In this document: positions 19,142-31,180 of the stretch, in pieces
Numbering within the stretch: the stretch's first letter is position 1
Layout of the letters: every line of letters starts with the position of its first letter
Assembly (NCBI RefSeq): GCF_014203755.1
Contig: NZ_JACHJS010000001.1
Location: 930,001-994,000, forward strand
Length of the DNA: 64,000 nt
Direction of reading: 5' to 3'
Source of the DNA: Saccharothrix violaceirubra
GTDB lineage: Bacteria; Actinomycetota; Actinomycetes; Mycobacteriales; Pseudonocardiaceae
Translations under genes and position numbers: made by a program
The notes under the pieces: generated by a model
The model's database searches: none
Seen by the model: the letters and a program-made list of their open reading frames with translations, nothing else
What the model was told of the DNA's origin: nothing

Positions 19142-19780
19142 GTCTTCCCCGCACACGCGGGGGTGGTCCCGGCATCAGTTCGCCTCCAGCCAGCCGAGCA
19201 CGGTCTTCCCCGCACACGCGGGGGTGGTCCGCTCGCCAGCTACCGAGACGCCGTCGACAGCCTGTCTTCCCCGCACACGCGGGGGTGGTCCCAGGCCGCG
19301 GCGGGTGCCTCCGGTTTTGCGTCGGTCTTCCCCGCACACGCGGGGGTGGTCCCCGAGCGGAAGCCTCTGGGTCAACCTCGGGGACGTCTTCCCCGCACAC
19401 GCGGGGGTGGTCCGGGGAGGCCACAGAGGCCGCAGAGGACGGGTCCGTCTTCCCCGCACACGCGGGGGTGGTCCCTCCGCGCTGTCCGGCAGCCACGGCT
19501 CGATCTCGTCTTCCCCGCACACGCGGGGGTGGTCCGGTCACCGGGCAGATGGCCAACGACATGGTGTTGGTCTTCCCCGCACACGCGGGGGTGGTCCCTC
19601 ACTCTGACCCGATCGGGTCGTCGGGTGAAAGTCTTCCCCGCACACGCGGGGGTGGTCCCAAGATCAGTCTGAAGGTCGTCAAGGGCGAGCAGTCTTCCCC
19701 GCACACGCGGGGGTGGTCCGTACGCGCATCTGGTCGTGCCGGTGACGGGTGCGTCTTCCCCGCACACGCGGGGGAGTCGG
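19142..19780 (+). CRISPR. Type I-E style CRISPR array, 11 repeats and 10 spacers, no cas genes in window
   Basis: Ten identical 28-nt repeats begin at 19142, 19203, 19264, 19325, 19386, 19447, 19508, 19570, 19631 and 19692. An eleventh at 19753 keeps only the first 22 nt. The repeat starts GTCTTCCCCGC, has ACAC as loop, and continues GCGGGGGTGGTCC, which gives the CCCCGC/GCGGGG stem of type I-E repeats. Spacers are 33 nt, except the seventh (34 nt). The decayed last repeat marks the trailer end, so transcription is expected on the plus strand. No cas1, cas2 or Cascade gene is present in the 64 kb, so the array depends on cas genes elsewhere or is a remnant. The uniform repeats argue for recent activity. 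Confidence 0.97.
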
Positions 19781-19994
19781 TCTACATTTCCAAGATCACC
19801 GGAAGACTGTCGTTTTCCTGCGCACTTCCCTTGGTCGGCGTCCGGGCCTGGGCGTGGCGCGGTATGGACCGTGGCCGTGTTCTCGCTGGTTCGGGCTGGT
19901 GTCGGTTTGGGTTGTCGTCGGTCTTGGTTCTCTCGACCGGGATGGACGTGACCGTGGTTACGGTCACCGGGTGTGGTTGTGCCAGGATCGAGCG

Positions 19995-20645
19995 GTGAGC
20001 TGGGTATACGACTGTAGTGTTCCCGCCGATCGGGCGGCCGGGCTTGCGTCCGCGGCCACCGGCGTGCGGTCGGGCCGGTTGGTTGTGCTGCCTACGGACA
20101 CCGTCTACGGCATCGGGTGCGACGCGTTCGACGCCAAGGCCGTCCGGTACCTCCTGGAGGCCAAGGGGCGCGGGCCGGACATGCCCGTTCCCGTCCTAGT
20201 CGGGTCCTGGACGACGATCGACGGGCTGGTCCTGTCGGTTCCCCGGGACGCCCGCGCGTTGATCGAGGCGTTCTGGCCCGGCGGGTTGTCCCTCGTCCTC
20301 CAGCACGCGCCCTCGTTGACCTGGGACCTCGGGCACACGCGGGGGACGGTCATGCTGCGCATGCCGTTGCACCCCGTCGCCCTGGAGCTGTTGCGCGACG
20401 TCGGTCCGATGGCCGTGTCCAGCGCCAACAAGTCCGGGTTCCCGCCCGCCACCACCGCCGCGCAGGCCCAGCAGCAGCTCGGCGAGGAGGTCGGCGTCTA
20501 CCTCGACGGCGGCACGTCCGGGGAGAACATCCCCTCCACGATCGTCGACCTGACCGGGCCGGAACCGCTGGTCCTGCGGGAGGGTGCGGTGGCCGTCTCG
20601 CAGGTGCGCGAGGTGCTCGGTCGGGAAGTCGAGGTCGCCGGCTAG
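19995..20645 (+). CDS. tsaC: L-threonylcarbamoyladenylate synthase
   Basis: 216 residues from GTG 19995. An upstream in-frame extension runs back into the CRISPR array and is rejected. The enzyme makes threonylcarbamoyl-AMP from threonine, bicarbonate and ATP for the t6A modification of tRNAs reading ANN codons. The YrdC/Sua5 signatures PTDTVYGIGCDAFD, AKGRGPDMPVPVLVG and SSANKSG are present. It is the short form without the Sua5 C-terminal domain, as usual in actinobacteria. The 215 bp between the array and this gene hold no other recognised feature. Confidence 0.93.
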   Translation: MSWVYDCSVPADRAAGLASAATGVRSGRLVVLPTDTVYGIGCDAFDAKAVRYLLEAKGRGPDMPVPVLVGSWTTIDGLVLSVPRDARALIEAFWPGGLSLVLQHAPSLTWDLGHTRGTVMLRMPLHPVALELLRDVGPMAVSSANKSGFPPATTAAQAQQQLGEEVGVYLDGGTSGENIPSTIVDLTGPEPLVLREGAVAVSQVREVLGREVEVAG

Positions 20646-20713
20646 TGGATCATGGCGACCGGAGTAGCGTGGGTGGCGAAAAGTCCGCCGACCCGCCGAG
20701 GGGCTAGCTTTCC

Positions 20714-21871
20714 GTGGGCCCGTTGCCTGCCACCTCCGTCCTCCCCGTGCGGGAGTACCTCCTCGTCGCGTTGACCGCCGCCGTGGTCACGTTCCTGCTC
20801 GTCGGCCTGGTCCGGGCGCTCGCGTTCCGGATCGGGGCCGTCGCCTACCCGCGCCAACGCGACGTGCACGTCAAGCCCATGCCCCGCATGGGCGGCCTCG
20901 CCATGTACGGCGGTGTCATCGGCGGCATGCTGCTCGCGCACCAGTTGCCCGTGCTGCGGTCCGCCTTCGACTTCTCCGACGACCCGTACGCCGTGATGAT
21001 CGGCGGCGGGGTGATCGTCCTCGTCGGCGTCCTCGACGACCGGTTCGAACTCGACTCCCTGACGAAACTCGCCGGACAGGTCACCTCGGCCGGCATCCTC
21101 GTCCTCTTCGGGCTCCAGTGGCTCGTCTTCTGGGTGCCGTGGGGCGACGACGGCGCGGGCACGGGGTCCGTCCTCGCGCTCGACCAGAACCAGGGCGCCC
21201 TGCTGAGCGTGCTGCTCGCGGTCACCATGGTCAACGCCATGAACTTCGTCGACGGGCTCGACGGGCTCGCCGCCGGCATCGGGCTGATCGCCGCCATCGC
21301 CACGTGCGCGTTCTCCATCGGCCTGCTCGCCGACAACGGGGGCGAGGTCGGCGCGTACCCGCCGGCGCTGATCGCGGCGACGTTGGCCGGGGCGTGCCTG
21401 GGCTTCCTGCCGCACAACTTCAACCCGGCCCGGATCTTCATGGGCGACTCGGGGTCGATGCTTATCGGCCTGATGCTCGCCGCCGCCACCACGTCGGCCT
21501 CCGGCAAGATCAACTACAGCTCGCTCGACGCGACCGACCTGCTCGGTCTGCTCTCGCCGCTGGTGGTCGTGGCCGCGGTCCTCTTCGTGCCGATGCTCGA
21601 CCTGCTGATGGCCGTCGTCCGGCGCACACGACGGGGCGAAAGTCCGTTCTCCGCCGACAAGATGCACCTGCACCACCGGCTCCTGGAGATCGGCCACTCG
21701 CAGCGCCGCGCCGTCCTGCTGATCTACCTGTGGGCGGGCGTGCTGGCGTTCGGCGCGGTCGCGTTGACGCTGTTCGACGACGCCGTCGTGCTGTGGTGCC
21801 TGGCGATCGGGCTGCTGCTCGCGCTGCTCGTCTCGGCCATCCCGAGGCTGCGCGAACCCCGCCGCGGGTGA
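20714..21871 (+). CDS. wecA: WecA-like undecaprenyl-phosphate GlcNAc-1-phosphate transferase
   Basis: 385 residues from GTG, a polytopic membrane enzyme with about 11 membrane segments. It transfers GlcNAc-1-phosphate from UDP-GlcNAc to a polyprenyl phosphate carrier, the first step of arabinogalactan or teichoic-acid type linker synthesis. The MraY/WecA superfamily motifs are clear: the Asp pair in VLDDRFELD, NFVDGLDGLAAG, NPARIFMGDSGS and the His-rich HLHHRLLE. In actinobacteria this gene commonly lies between tsaC and the atp operon. A hairpin terminator follows. Confidence 0.9.
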   Translation: MGPLPATSVLPVREYLLVALTAAVVTFLLVGLVRALAFRIGAVAYPRQRDVHVKPMPRMGGLAMYGGVIGGMLLAHQLPVLRSAFDFSDDPYAVMIGGGVIVLVGVLDDRFELDSLTKLAGQVTSAGILVLFGLQWLVFWVPWGDDGAGTGSVLALDQNQGALLSVLLAVTMVNAMNFVDGLDGLAAGIGLIAAIATCAFSIGLLADNGGEVGAYPPALIAATLAGACLGFLPHNFNPARIFMGDSGSMLIGLMLAAATTSASGKINYSSLDATDLLGLLSPLVVVAAVLFVPMLDLLMAVVRRTRRGESPFSADKMHLHHRLLEIGHSQRRAVLLIYLWAGVLAFGAVALTLFDDAVVLWCLAIGLLLALLVSAIPRLREPRRG

Positions 21872-22026
21872 GGCCCGAGTGTTCGCTTTGCGCGTAGTGC
21901 ATCGCCGGTTGATCCAGCGCGCACGATCAGCTTCGGCACCGCACGCGCGAAGGTGAGCACTGCACCGTTACAGTGGTCGGTAAAGAGGGCGTTCCGTAGA
22001 ACTGCGGTCTACGCTCAGTGACGGAC

Positions 22027-22047
22027 GGGTGCCCGCTTCGGGCACCC
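22027..22047 (+). terminator. Terminator hairpin before the atp operon
   Basis: A perfect 9-bp stem (22027-22035 with 22039-22047) with a 3-nt loop lies between the wecA-like gene and atpI. It may limit read-through into the atp operon. The rest of 21872-22115 holds no gene; the atp promoter is expected here, but no convincing boxes are seen. Confidence 0.65.
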
Positions 22048-22115
22048 CGCCGGCCAGGCGAAAACCAAGCCCCTTTTACACTCAGGCCGAACGACGCGTG
22101 AGGAGGGTGGGAACA

Positions 22116-22562
22116 GTGAGCCAGGACGACGTGGAGTGGAGCCACGAGACCGTGGTGAAGCGGTTGGCTTCCGAGATGTTCCGCGGCGCGCTGGTCGCCA
22201 CCCTGGTCACGGTCGGTGTCTGCCTTGTGGTCTGGACCGTGGTCGAGGGGTTGCCGGGACTGCTCGCCGCCCTGGTCGGCGGCCTGGTCGCGTGCCTGTC
22301 CTCGATCGCCACGCTGGTGCTGATGCGGAAGACGGCCGCGCTGCCCGTGCAGTTCATCATGGTGGCCGCGCTCGGCGGGTTCATGGGCAAGCTGATCATG
22401 CTCGTGCTCGTGATGTTCCTGCTGCGGAAATTCCCTGTGCTGCACGTGAACGCGCTCGGCATCACCATGGCCGCGACGATCCTCGTCGCCACCTTCATGG
22501 AGGTGCGCGCTTCCAAGCGCAGTCGCAGTCAGATGGTCGTGCCCACCCCCGGCGGCGCCTGA
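22116..22562 (+). CDS. atpI: AtpI-like ATP synthase accessory membrane protein
   Basis: 148 residues from GTG 22116 with a strong AGGAGGG ribosome site; a longer in-frame reading is rejected. Four membrane segments are visible (about residues 25-45, 47-67, 78-102 and 110-130), with a basic C-terminus. It sits where atpI lies in other bacteria. AtpI proteins are weakly conserved and are thought to help c-ring assembly or Mg2+ supply. Assignment rests on position, size and topology more than on motifs. Confidence 0.75.
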   Translation: MSQDDVEWSHETVVKRLASEMFRGALVATLVTVGVCLVVWTVVEGLPGLLAALVGGLVACLSSIATLVLMRKTAALPVQFIMVAALGGFMGKLIMLVLVMFLLRKFPVLHVNALGITMAATILVATFMEVRASKRSRSQMVVPTPGGA

Positions 22563-22715
22563 GAAACCGGCTGGTAGCGTGCGAGCCGGGACGGGACACC
22601 CAGGTAGGTGGGGTGCCTCTCGCAGGCGCGTGCGGTCCGTAAGGTACGTTTAGTCCCGATCGTGACGATTCCCCCGGCGGAGTGAACGCCGGCCGGGAGA
22701 ACCGGAAGGAACACA

Positions 22716-23498
22716 GTGACCACGATGGTGCTGGCCGACGGCGCGGAGTTCACTGCGCCCGGGGTGAAGGACTTCTTCCTCCCGAAGATCATCGAACCTT
22801 ATGTCGACAAGCCCATGATCCTCCTGGTGCTGTCGATCGTGATCATCTCGGTGTTCTTCCTCGTCGCCACCCGGAACCTGAAGATCGTACCCGGCAAGCT
22901 CCAGTTCGCGGCCGAACAAGTCTACGACTTCGGCCGCAACGGCATCGCCCGCGAGCAGATCGGCGCCAAGGACTTCAAGCCGTTCGTGCCGCTCATCGTC
23001 GCCATCTTCACCTTCGTGTTGGTGAACAACCTGTTCGGGCTCATCCCGATCGTGCAGTTCCCCACGATGTCGCACATCGGGTTCCCCCTGGCGGTCTCGC
23101 TCTTCGTCGTCTACCCGGTCTACCACTTCGTCGGGTTCAAGCGCCACGGTTTCGTCGGCTACTTGAAGCACCAGACGATCCCGCCGGGCGCGCCGTGGTT
23201 CGTGCTGCCCCTGCTGATCCCGATCGAGTTCTTCCAGAAGTTCGTCCTCAACCCGATCACGCTGGCGATCCGAGTGTTCGCCGCGATGTTCGCGGGACAC
23301 CTGCTCCTGCTGGTGTTCACCTTGGCGGGCGAGTTCCTGCTGCTCAACGGTGGCATCACGGTCATCGTCGGGCCGATCTCCATCGCCTTCGCCATCGCGC
23401 TGACGTTCCTCGAAGCGCTGATCATGGTGCTCCAGGCGTACATCTTCGCGCTGCTGTCGGCCAGCTACATCGGCATGGCACTCGCGGAAGAGCACTGA
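22716..23498 (+). CDS. atpB: ATP synthase F0 subunit a
   Basis: 260 residues from GTG with a GGAAGGA ribosome site. It forms the proton half-channels next to the c-ring in the membrane. The essential Arg lies in NPITLAIRVFAAMFAGHLLL, and the conserved EFFQKFVLNPITL and LEALIMVLQAYIFALL helices are present. It is first of the structural genes, in the usual order B-E-F-H-A-G-D. Confidence 0.96.
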   Translation: MTTMVLADGAEFTAPGVKDFFLPKIIEPYVDKPMILLVLSIVIISVFFLVATRNLKIVPGKLQFAAEQVYDFGRNGIAREQIGAKDFKPFVPLIVAIFTFVLVNNLFGLIPIVQFPTMSHIGFPLAVSLFVVYPVYHFVGFKRHGFVGYLKHQTIPPGAPWFVLPLLIPIEFFQKFVLNPITLAIRVFAAMFAGHLLLLVFTLAGEFLLLNGGITVIVGPISIAFAIALTFLEALIMVLQAYIFALLSASYIGMALAEEH

Positions 23499-23524
23499 CG
23501 CGCCTTACAGCGCACACCGAGTAA

Positions 23525-23833
<309 letters not shown>

Positions 23834-23864
23834 TCGAGTTTTCATCGCAACGAAAGGGTTCGTG

Positions 23865-24407
23865 ATGAATTCCCTCATCCTGGCGGAGGGGCCGGTCAAT
23901 CCGGTCGTCCCTCACACGGTCGAGATCATCGTCGGCCTGATCGCGTTCCTGCTGCTCTTCTTCGTCATCAAGAAGTTCGTTTCGCCGCGCTTCGAGGCGT
24001 TGTACGAGGAGCGCACCGCCAAGATCGAGGGCGGCATCGCGAAGGCGGAGCAGGCGCAGGTCGAGGCGCAGCAGGCCCTGGCGCAGTACCGGGACCAGCT
24101 GGCCGAGGCGCGTGCCGAGGCCGCGCGCATCCGTGACGACGCCCGCATCGAGGGCGAGGCGATCATCGCCGAACTCCGCGCCAAGGCGCAGGAGGAAGCG
24201 GGTCGCATCGTCGCGCAGGGCCAGACGCAGCTGGAGACCCAGCGCGCGCAGATCGTCGCGGAACTGCGCGGCGAGCTGGGCAAGCTGGCCGTCGACCTGG
24301 CCGACCGCGTGGTCGGCGAGTCCCTGGAGGACGAGGTGCGCCGCAGGGGCACCGTCGACCGCTTCCTGGCCGAGCTGGACGGCGCGTCCGCTCCGGCCGC
24401 CAAGTGA
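23865..24407 (+). CDS. atpF: ATP synthase F0 subunit b
   Basis: 180 residues from ATG 23865, which has better spacing to the AAAGGG site than the GTG at 23862. One membrane helix (about residues 22-42) is followed by a long charged coiled coil that forms the peripheral stalk and reaches subunit delta. Normal length for a bacterial b subunit. The stop is 10 nt before atpH. Confidence 0.94.
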   Translation: MNSLILAEGPVNPVVPHTVEIIVGLIAFLLLFFVIKKFVSPRFEALYEERTAKIEGGIAKAEQAQVEAQQALAQYRDQLAEARAEAARIRDDARIEGEAIIAELRAKAQEEAGRIVAQGQTQLETQRAQIVAELRGELGKLAVDLADRVVGESLEDEVRRRGTVDRFLAELDGASAPAAK

Positions 24408-24417
24408 GGGAACGCCG

Positions 24418-25245
24418 ATGACGCTGCACGCCGCTAGCCGGGACGCCCTGGCCGCCGCCGAACTGCGGCTGCTGGAGGTCCTGGACGACACGGGCAACGC
24501 CACCGTCGTCGACGGTCTCGGCGAGGAACTGTTCGCCGTGGTCGACCTGCTCACCGGGCAGATCGCGCTGCGTCGGGCACTCGCGGAGAACTCGTCCGAG
24601 CCCGAAAGCCGTGAGCGGCTGCTGCGCGGCCTGCTCGACGGCAAGGTCTCGGCCGCGACCCTTCAGGTGCTGACCACGGTCGTCACCGCCCGCTGGTCGA
24701 GCCCGCGCGAGCTGGTCGACGGCATCGAGTCGCTCGCCCGTACCACGCTGCTGGTGCGGGCCGAGCGGGCCGGTCGCCTGGACGCGGTCGAGGACGAGCT
24801 GTTCCGGCTCGGCCGCATCGTCGCGGGCAACCACGAGCTGGAACGCGCCCTGACCGACGCGGGCGCCATCGGCGCCGGCAAGGTCGCCCTGGTCGACAGC
24901 CTGATCGCGGGCAAGGTCGACGACGTCACCAAGACCCTCGTCGACCAGTTGGTCCGCGCTCCGCGTGGCCGCAGCGTCGTCGTGGGACTCGGCGAGCTGG
25001 CCGCCCTGGCGGCCAAGCGCCGGGAGCGCTCCGTCGCGCATGTCCGTTCCGCCGTCGAGTTGGACGCGGCGCAGCAGGACCGGCTCGAAGCGACGCTGAC
25101 CCGGATCTACTCGCGTCCGATCGCGCTGCACGTCGAGGTCGACCCGACGCTGCGCGGTGGTCTGCTGATCAAGATCGGCGATGAAGTGATCGACGGCAGC
25201 GTCGCCGGTCGGCTGGCGGCACTGCGCCGCGATCTCGCCGGCTGA
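24418..25245 (+). CDS. atpH: ATP synthase F1 subunit delta
   Basis: 275 residues from ATG 24418. It links the peripheral stalk to the top of the F1 head. It is a normal-length stand-alone delta of the non-mycobacterial type; in mycobacteria delta is fused to a b-type subunit. The C-terminal signature [25 protein letters not shown] is shown by its ends DPTLRGG and GSVAGRL. It lies between atpF and atpA. Confidence 0.94.
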   Translation: MTLHAASRDALAAAELRLLEVLDDTGNATVVDGLGEELFAVVDLLTGQIALRRALAENSSEPESRERLLRGLLDGKVSAATLQVLTTVVTARWSSPRELVDGIESLARTTLLVRAERAGRLDAVEDELFRLGRIVAGNHELERALTDAGAIGAGKVALVDSLIAGKVDDVTKTLVDQLVRAPRGRSVVVGLGELAALAAKRRERSVAHVRSAVELDAAQQDRLEATLTRIYSRPIALHVEVDPTLRGGLLIKIGDEVIDGSVAGRLAALRRDLAG

Positions 25246-25307
25246 CGAACCGGAACCGCGGCCCCCGAAGCCCCTTTCCCTGAACGAGAAGTGAGAGCAG
25301 GAACGAC

Positions 25308-26954
25308 ATGGCGGAGCTGACGATCTCGTCGGACGAGATCCGCAGTGCGATCGAGAAGTACGTCTCGACCTACTCCCCGGAAGTCAGCCGGGAAGAGGTC
25401 GGCGTCGTCGCGGAGACCTACGACGGCATCGCCATCGTCGAGGGCCTGCCGGGGACGATGACCAACGAGATCCTCGAGTTCCCGGGCGGCGTGCTGGGCG
25501 TCGCCCTGAACCTCGAGGTCCGCACCATCGGTGCGGTCATCCTGGGTGACTTCGACAAGATCGAAGAAGGCCAGGAGGTCAAGCGGACGGGCCGGGTCCT
25601 CTCGGTGCCCGTCGGCGACGGCTTCCTCGGCCGCGTGGTCAACCCGCTCGGCCAGCCGATCGACGGCCTGGGCGACGTCGTCGCCGACGACGTCCGCGCC
25701 CTGGAACTCCAGGCCGCGACGGTGCTCCAGCGCCAGCCCGTCGGCGAGCCGATGCAGACCGGCATCAAGTCGATCGACGCGATGACGCCGATCGGCCGCG
25801 GCCAGCGCCAGTTGATCATCGGCGACCGCAAGACCGGCAAGACCGCGGTCTGCATCGACACGATCATCAACCAGAAGAAGGCGTGGGAGTCGGGCGACCC
25901 GACGCAGCAGGTCCGCTGCGTGTACGTCGCCGTCGGCCAGAAGGGCTCCACCATCGCGGGCGTCAAGGCCGCGCTGGAAGAGGCCGGCGCCTTGGAGTAC
26001 ACGACCATCGTCGCGGCGCCCGCGTCCGACTCGGCCGGCTTCAAGTGGCTCGCCCCCTACACCGGCTCGGCCATCGGCCAGCACTGGATGTACCAGGGCA
26101 AGCACGTCCTGATCGTGTTCGACGACCTGACCAAGCAGGCCGAGGCGTACCGCGCCATCTCCCTGCTGCTGCGCCGCCCGCCGGGCCGTGAGGCGTACCC
26201 GGGCGACGTCTTCTACTTGCACTCGCGCCTGCTGGAGCGTTGCGCGAAGCTGTCCGACGAGCTGGGCGGCGGCTCGATGACCGGTCTGCCGATCATCGAG
26301 ACCAAGGCCAACGACGTGTCGGCGTACATCCCGACCAACGTCATCTCGATCACCGACGGCCAGTGCTTCCTCGAGTCCGACCTGTTCAACGCCGGCGTCC
26401 GCCCGGCCGTGAACGTCGGTATCTCGGTCTCCCGCGTCGGTGGCGCCGCGCAGATCAAGGCCATGAAGCAGGTGTCGGGCTCGCTGCGCCTGGACCTGTC
26501 GCAGTTCCGCGAGCTGGAGGCGTTCTCCGCGTTCGCGTCCGACCTCGACGCCGCGTCGCGCGCCCAGCTCGACCGCGGTGCCCGGCTGGTCGAGCTGCTC
26601 AAGCAGGGCCAGTACTCGCCGTTCCCGGTCGAGGAGCAGGTCGTGTCGATCTTCATCGGCACGCAGGGCCACCTCGACTCCGTCCCGGTCGGCGACATCC
26701 GCCGCTTCGAGACCGAGTTCCTCGACCACCTGCGGCGCAACCACACCGCGATCCTGTCGGGCATCCGCGAGACCAAGCAGCTCTCGGACGACGCCCGCAA
26801 CGGTCTGGTGTCCGCGGTCGACGACTTCAAGCAGCAGTTCACCGCCTCCGGTGGTGCGACCAAGGTCAACGAGGCCGCCGCCACCGCGCTGGGCGCCGAC
26901 GAGGTCGGGCACGAGTCGGTCAAGGTCAACCGACCCGACCCGACCGAGAAGTGA
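25308..26954 (+). CDS. atpA: ATP synthase F1 subunit alpha
   Basis: 548 residues from ATG with an AGAGCAGGAA ribosome region. It is the non-catalytic nucleotide-binding subunit of the alpha3-beta3 head. Walker [11 protein letters not shown], the conserved [17 protein letters not shown] and the arginine finger region are present. The C-terminal tail after residue 510 is acidic and variable, as in other actinobacteria. Confidence 0.97.
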   Translation: MAELTISSDEIRSAIEKYVSTYSPEVSREEVGVVAETYDGIAIVEGLPGTMTNEILEFPGGVLGVALNLEVRTIGAVILGDFDKIEEGQEVKRTGRVLSVPVGDGFLGRVVNPLGQPIDGLGDVVADDVRALELQAATVLQRQPVGEPMQTGIKSIDAMTPIGRGQRQLIIGDRKTGKTAVCIDTIINQKKAWESGDPTQQVRCVYVAVGQKGSTIAGVKAALEEAGALEYTTIVAAPASDSAGFKWLAPYTGSAIGQHWMYQGKHVLIVFDDLTKQAEAYRAISLLLRRPPGREAYPGDVFYLHSRLLERCAKLSDELGGGSMTGLPIIETKANDVSAYIPTNVISITDGQCFLESDLFNAGVRPAVNVGISVSRVGGAAQIKAMKQVSGSLRLDLSQFRELEAFSAFASDLDAASRAQLDRGARLVELLKQGQYSPFPVEEQVVSIFIGTQGHLDSVPVGDIRRFETEFLDHLRRNHTAILSGIRETKQLSDDARNGLVSAVDDFKQQFTASGGATKVNEAAATALGADEVGHESVKVNRPDPTEK

Positions 26955-26961
26955 TGTAGGC

Positions 26962-29302
<2,341 letters not shown>

Positions 29303-29316
29303 CGTCCGACGCTTGA

Positions 29317-29343
29317 GGGCCGTCCCTACGGGGGCGGCCCTTT
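29317..29343. terminator. Terminator between atpD and the convergent IclR gene
   Basis: A 10-bp stem (29317-29326 with 29331-29340, one G-T pair), a 4-nt loop and a short TTT tract. It lies 15 nt after the atpD stop and just before the stop of the opposite gene, so it can end both transcripts. Confidence 0.75.
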
Positions 29344-29347
29344 CGCG

Positions 29348-30091
29348 TTACGGCCGGTTCCCCAGTTCACGGGACAACGCCAGCCCGCACGTGCGCACAG
29401 CCGGGAGCACGGTCTCGCGACGCGTGCCGGCGGGCACGACCACGGACACGGCTGCGACCACCTCGCCCGAGGCGTCGCGGACGGGTGCGGCCACCGAGTA
29501 GGTGGTCATCTCGATCTGGCGGTCGCTGACCGCGTAGTCGTCCCGTCGGACCTGGGCGAGGGTCTCGCGCAGCTTGGCGGCCGTGGTGATGGTGCGGGCC
29601 GTGAAGCGCTTGAGCGGGCCGTCCAGGACCCGCTGCCGGACGTCGGCGGGCGCGTTGGCGAGCAGCACCAGCCCGACGCCGGTCGCGTGCAGGGGGAGCC
29701 GGTCGCCGGTCCGGGTGAGGATGCTGACCGCGTTCGGGCCGGAGAGGCGTTCGACGTAGAGCGTGTCCAGGTCGTCGCGGATGGCGAGCTGGACGTTGTG
29801 CCGGGTGACCTCGTACAGGTCCTCCAGGAAGGGCACGGCACGTTCACGCAGGTCGCGGCTGCCGGGGGAGAGCACGCCGAGTTCCCAGAGGCGCAGGCCG
29901 ATGGCGTAGCGGCCGTCCGGGCGGCGTTCCAGCGCCCGCCAGGCGACGAGTTCGCGCACGAGGCGGTGCGTGGTGCTCAGCGGCAGTCCGCAGCCGCGTG
30001 ACAGATCCGACAGGGACGCCACCGGGCGCTGCGCGGTGAAGACGGCGAGCAGCGCGAAGGCCCGTCCCAGCAGCGACTTGGGTGCCGTCAC
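29348..30091 (-). CDS. IclR family transcriptional regulator, inserted between atpD and atpC
   Basis: 247 residues from GTG 30091; a longer frame runs into the atpC side and is rejected. An N-terminal winged HTH (about residues 5-65, [22 protein letters not shown]) is followed by the IclR effector-binding GAF-like domain (about 75-240, [14 protein letters not shown] as landmark). IclR proteins usually repress catabolic genes and respond to small organic acids. The gene is antisense to the ATP synthase operon and divergent from atpC, with 97 bp between the starts. It probably acts on itself and may touch atpC transcription; no operator is obvious. Confidence 0.9.
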   Translation of the reverse strand: MTAPKSLLGRAFALLAVFTAQRPVASLSDLSRGCGLPLSTTHRLVRELVAWRALERRPDGRYAIGLRLWELGVLSPGSRDLRERAVPFLEDLYEVTRHNVQLAIRDDLDTLYVERLSGPNAVSILTRTGDRLPLHATGVGLVLLANAPADVRQRVLDGPLKRFTARTITTAAKLRETLAQVRRDDYAVSDRQIEMTTYSVAAPVRDASGEVVAAVSVVVPAGTRRETVLPAVRTCGLALSRELGNRP

Positions 30092-30150
30092 CCGTGCGAG
30101 TGTGGCACCGCCGGGCGGGAGTGGTGCGGCGAGCCCGCGAAGCGACCGTT

Positions 30151-30156
30151 TAGACT
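30151..30156 (+). promoter_or_regulatory. Candidate -10 element (TAGACT) for atpC
   Basis: TAGACT lies 32 nt before the atpC start in the IclR-atpC divergent region. No clear -35 box is seen. A promoter here is required if atpC is not read from atpD. Confidence 0.4.
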
Positions 30157-30188
30157 GCACACGACCCCAGTCTGACAAGGGAGATGCC

Positions 30189-30560
30189 GTGGCCGAGATG
30201 ACCGTCCAGCTGGTCGCCGTGGAACGCCGACTCTGGTCCGGCCGCGCCACCTTGGTGGTCGCGCAGACGACCGAGGGCGAGATCGGCATCCTGCCGGGCC
30301 ACGAGCCGGTGCTCGGTCAGCTGACCGAGGGCGGCGTCGTCCGGATCAAGACGACCGACGGCCACACCGTGACGGCGGCCGTGCACGGCGGCTTCCTGTC
30401 GGTCACCGGGACCGAGGTGAGCATCCTCGCGGAGGACGCCGCGTTGTCGGGCGAGATCGACGTGGAAGCGGCCAAGCAGGCCCTGAGCGCGGACCTGGAC
30501 GAGGTGGAGCGCGTACGGGCGGCAGCCCGGTTGCGTGCCGCCGTCGGACACTCCGCCTGA
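30189..30560 (+). CDS. atpC: ATP synthase F1 subunit epsilon
   Basis: 123 residues from GTG 30189 with an AAGGGAG ribosome site. It is the rotor foot subunit and can inhibit ATP hydrolysis. The beta-sandwich domain has [18 protein letters not shown] and [19 protein letters not shown]; the C-terminal helical hairpin is short, as in other actinobacteria. It is physically cut off from the other atp genes by the IclR gene and a terminator, so it probably has its own promoter. Confidence 0.95.
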   Translation: MAEMTVQLVAVERRLWSGRATLVVAQTTEGEIGILPGHEPVLGQLTEGGVVRIKTTDGHTVTAAVHGGFLSVTGTEVSILAEDAALSGEIDVEAAKQALSADLDEVERVRAAARLRAAVGHSA

Positions 30561-30581
30561 CCGGCCAGAGCGGGCAGCGCC

Positions 30582-31016
30582 GTGGGGATCGCCGAGTTGG
30601 TCGGGGTGGTCCTGTTCGTCGTGGCGATCCTGCTCGCGTACTTCGTGTGGCGCCGCCTTCGCCTGTTGCGGGCGGGCGGCGTGCACGTGGCCCTGCGCAC
30701 GAGACTCGACGAGTCGGGCCGGGGCTGGCACCTGGGCGTGGGGCACTACCGGGGTGACGAGTTCGTGTGGTTCAGAGTGCTGAGCCTGCGGACCGGCCCG
30801 GACAAGACCATCAGCCGCGACGGGTTCGAGATCGACGAGCGCCGCGAGCCGACCGCGCCGGAGGCGTACGCGATGCCGTCCGGAGCGAAGGTGCTCGCGT
30901 GTCGCGGGGCCAAGGGCGAACCCGTGGAGATCGCGATGGGCCCGGACGCGCTGACCGGCTTTCTGAGCTGGCTGGAATCAGCGCCTCCGGGCCGCTCCAT
31001 TCCCTGGGCAAGCTGA
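30582..31016 (+). CDS. DUF2550 membrane protein
   Basis: 144 residues from GTG, 21 nt after atpC and likely co-transcribed. One N-terminal membrane helix (about residues 4-22) is followed by a cytoplasmic DUF2550 domain with WHLGVGHYRGDEFVWFRV and the C-terminal MGPDALTGFLSWLESAPPG. The gene is conserved behind atpC in actinobacteria. Its function is unknown. Confidence 0.88.
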   Translation: MGIAELVGVVLFVVAILLAYFVWRRLRLLRAGGVHVALRTRLDESGRGWHLGVGHYRGDEFVWFRVLSLRTGPDKTISRDGFEIDERREPTAPEAYAMPSGAKVLACRGAKGEPVEIAMGPDALTGFLSWLESAPPGRSIPWAS

Positions 31017-31115
31017 CCGGACGGCACGAAGCCGATACCGCTGCCAGGGGCGGGCACATCAGCGACAGCCCCGGCAGCATCTGGCGCAACCCACGACGGC
31101 AGCCAACTCACAGTG

Positions 31116-31180
31116 CCCGAGTGCACAACTCGCGGTGTCTGAACGCACAACTCGCGGTGTCCGAGTGCATAACTCGCGGG
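31116..31180. repeat. 22-bp repeat cluster B (3 units)
   Basis: Units lie at 31116-31137, 31138-31159 and 31160-31180. The last one touches the stop codon of the minus-strand adenosyltransferase gene without a gap. The centre unit matches the consensus CACCGCGAGTTGTGCRYTCA perfectly on the minus strand. It lies between convergent genes; 31017-31115 holds nothing recognised. Confidence 0.85.

Noticed and set aside
19053..19998. Several overlapping open frames on both strands with repeated SSPHTRGWS, FPAHAGVV or PPPRVRGR motifs
   Set aside because: They are translations of the CRISPR repeats in different frames, a classic artefact; none has a ribosome site or non-repeat content.
20333..20351. 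GCACACGCGGGGG inside tsaC identical to the core of the CRISPR repeat
   Set aside because: Only 13 nt match. They encode the residues HTRGT expected in TsaC proteins, and no second copy or spacer spacing follows.
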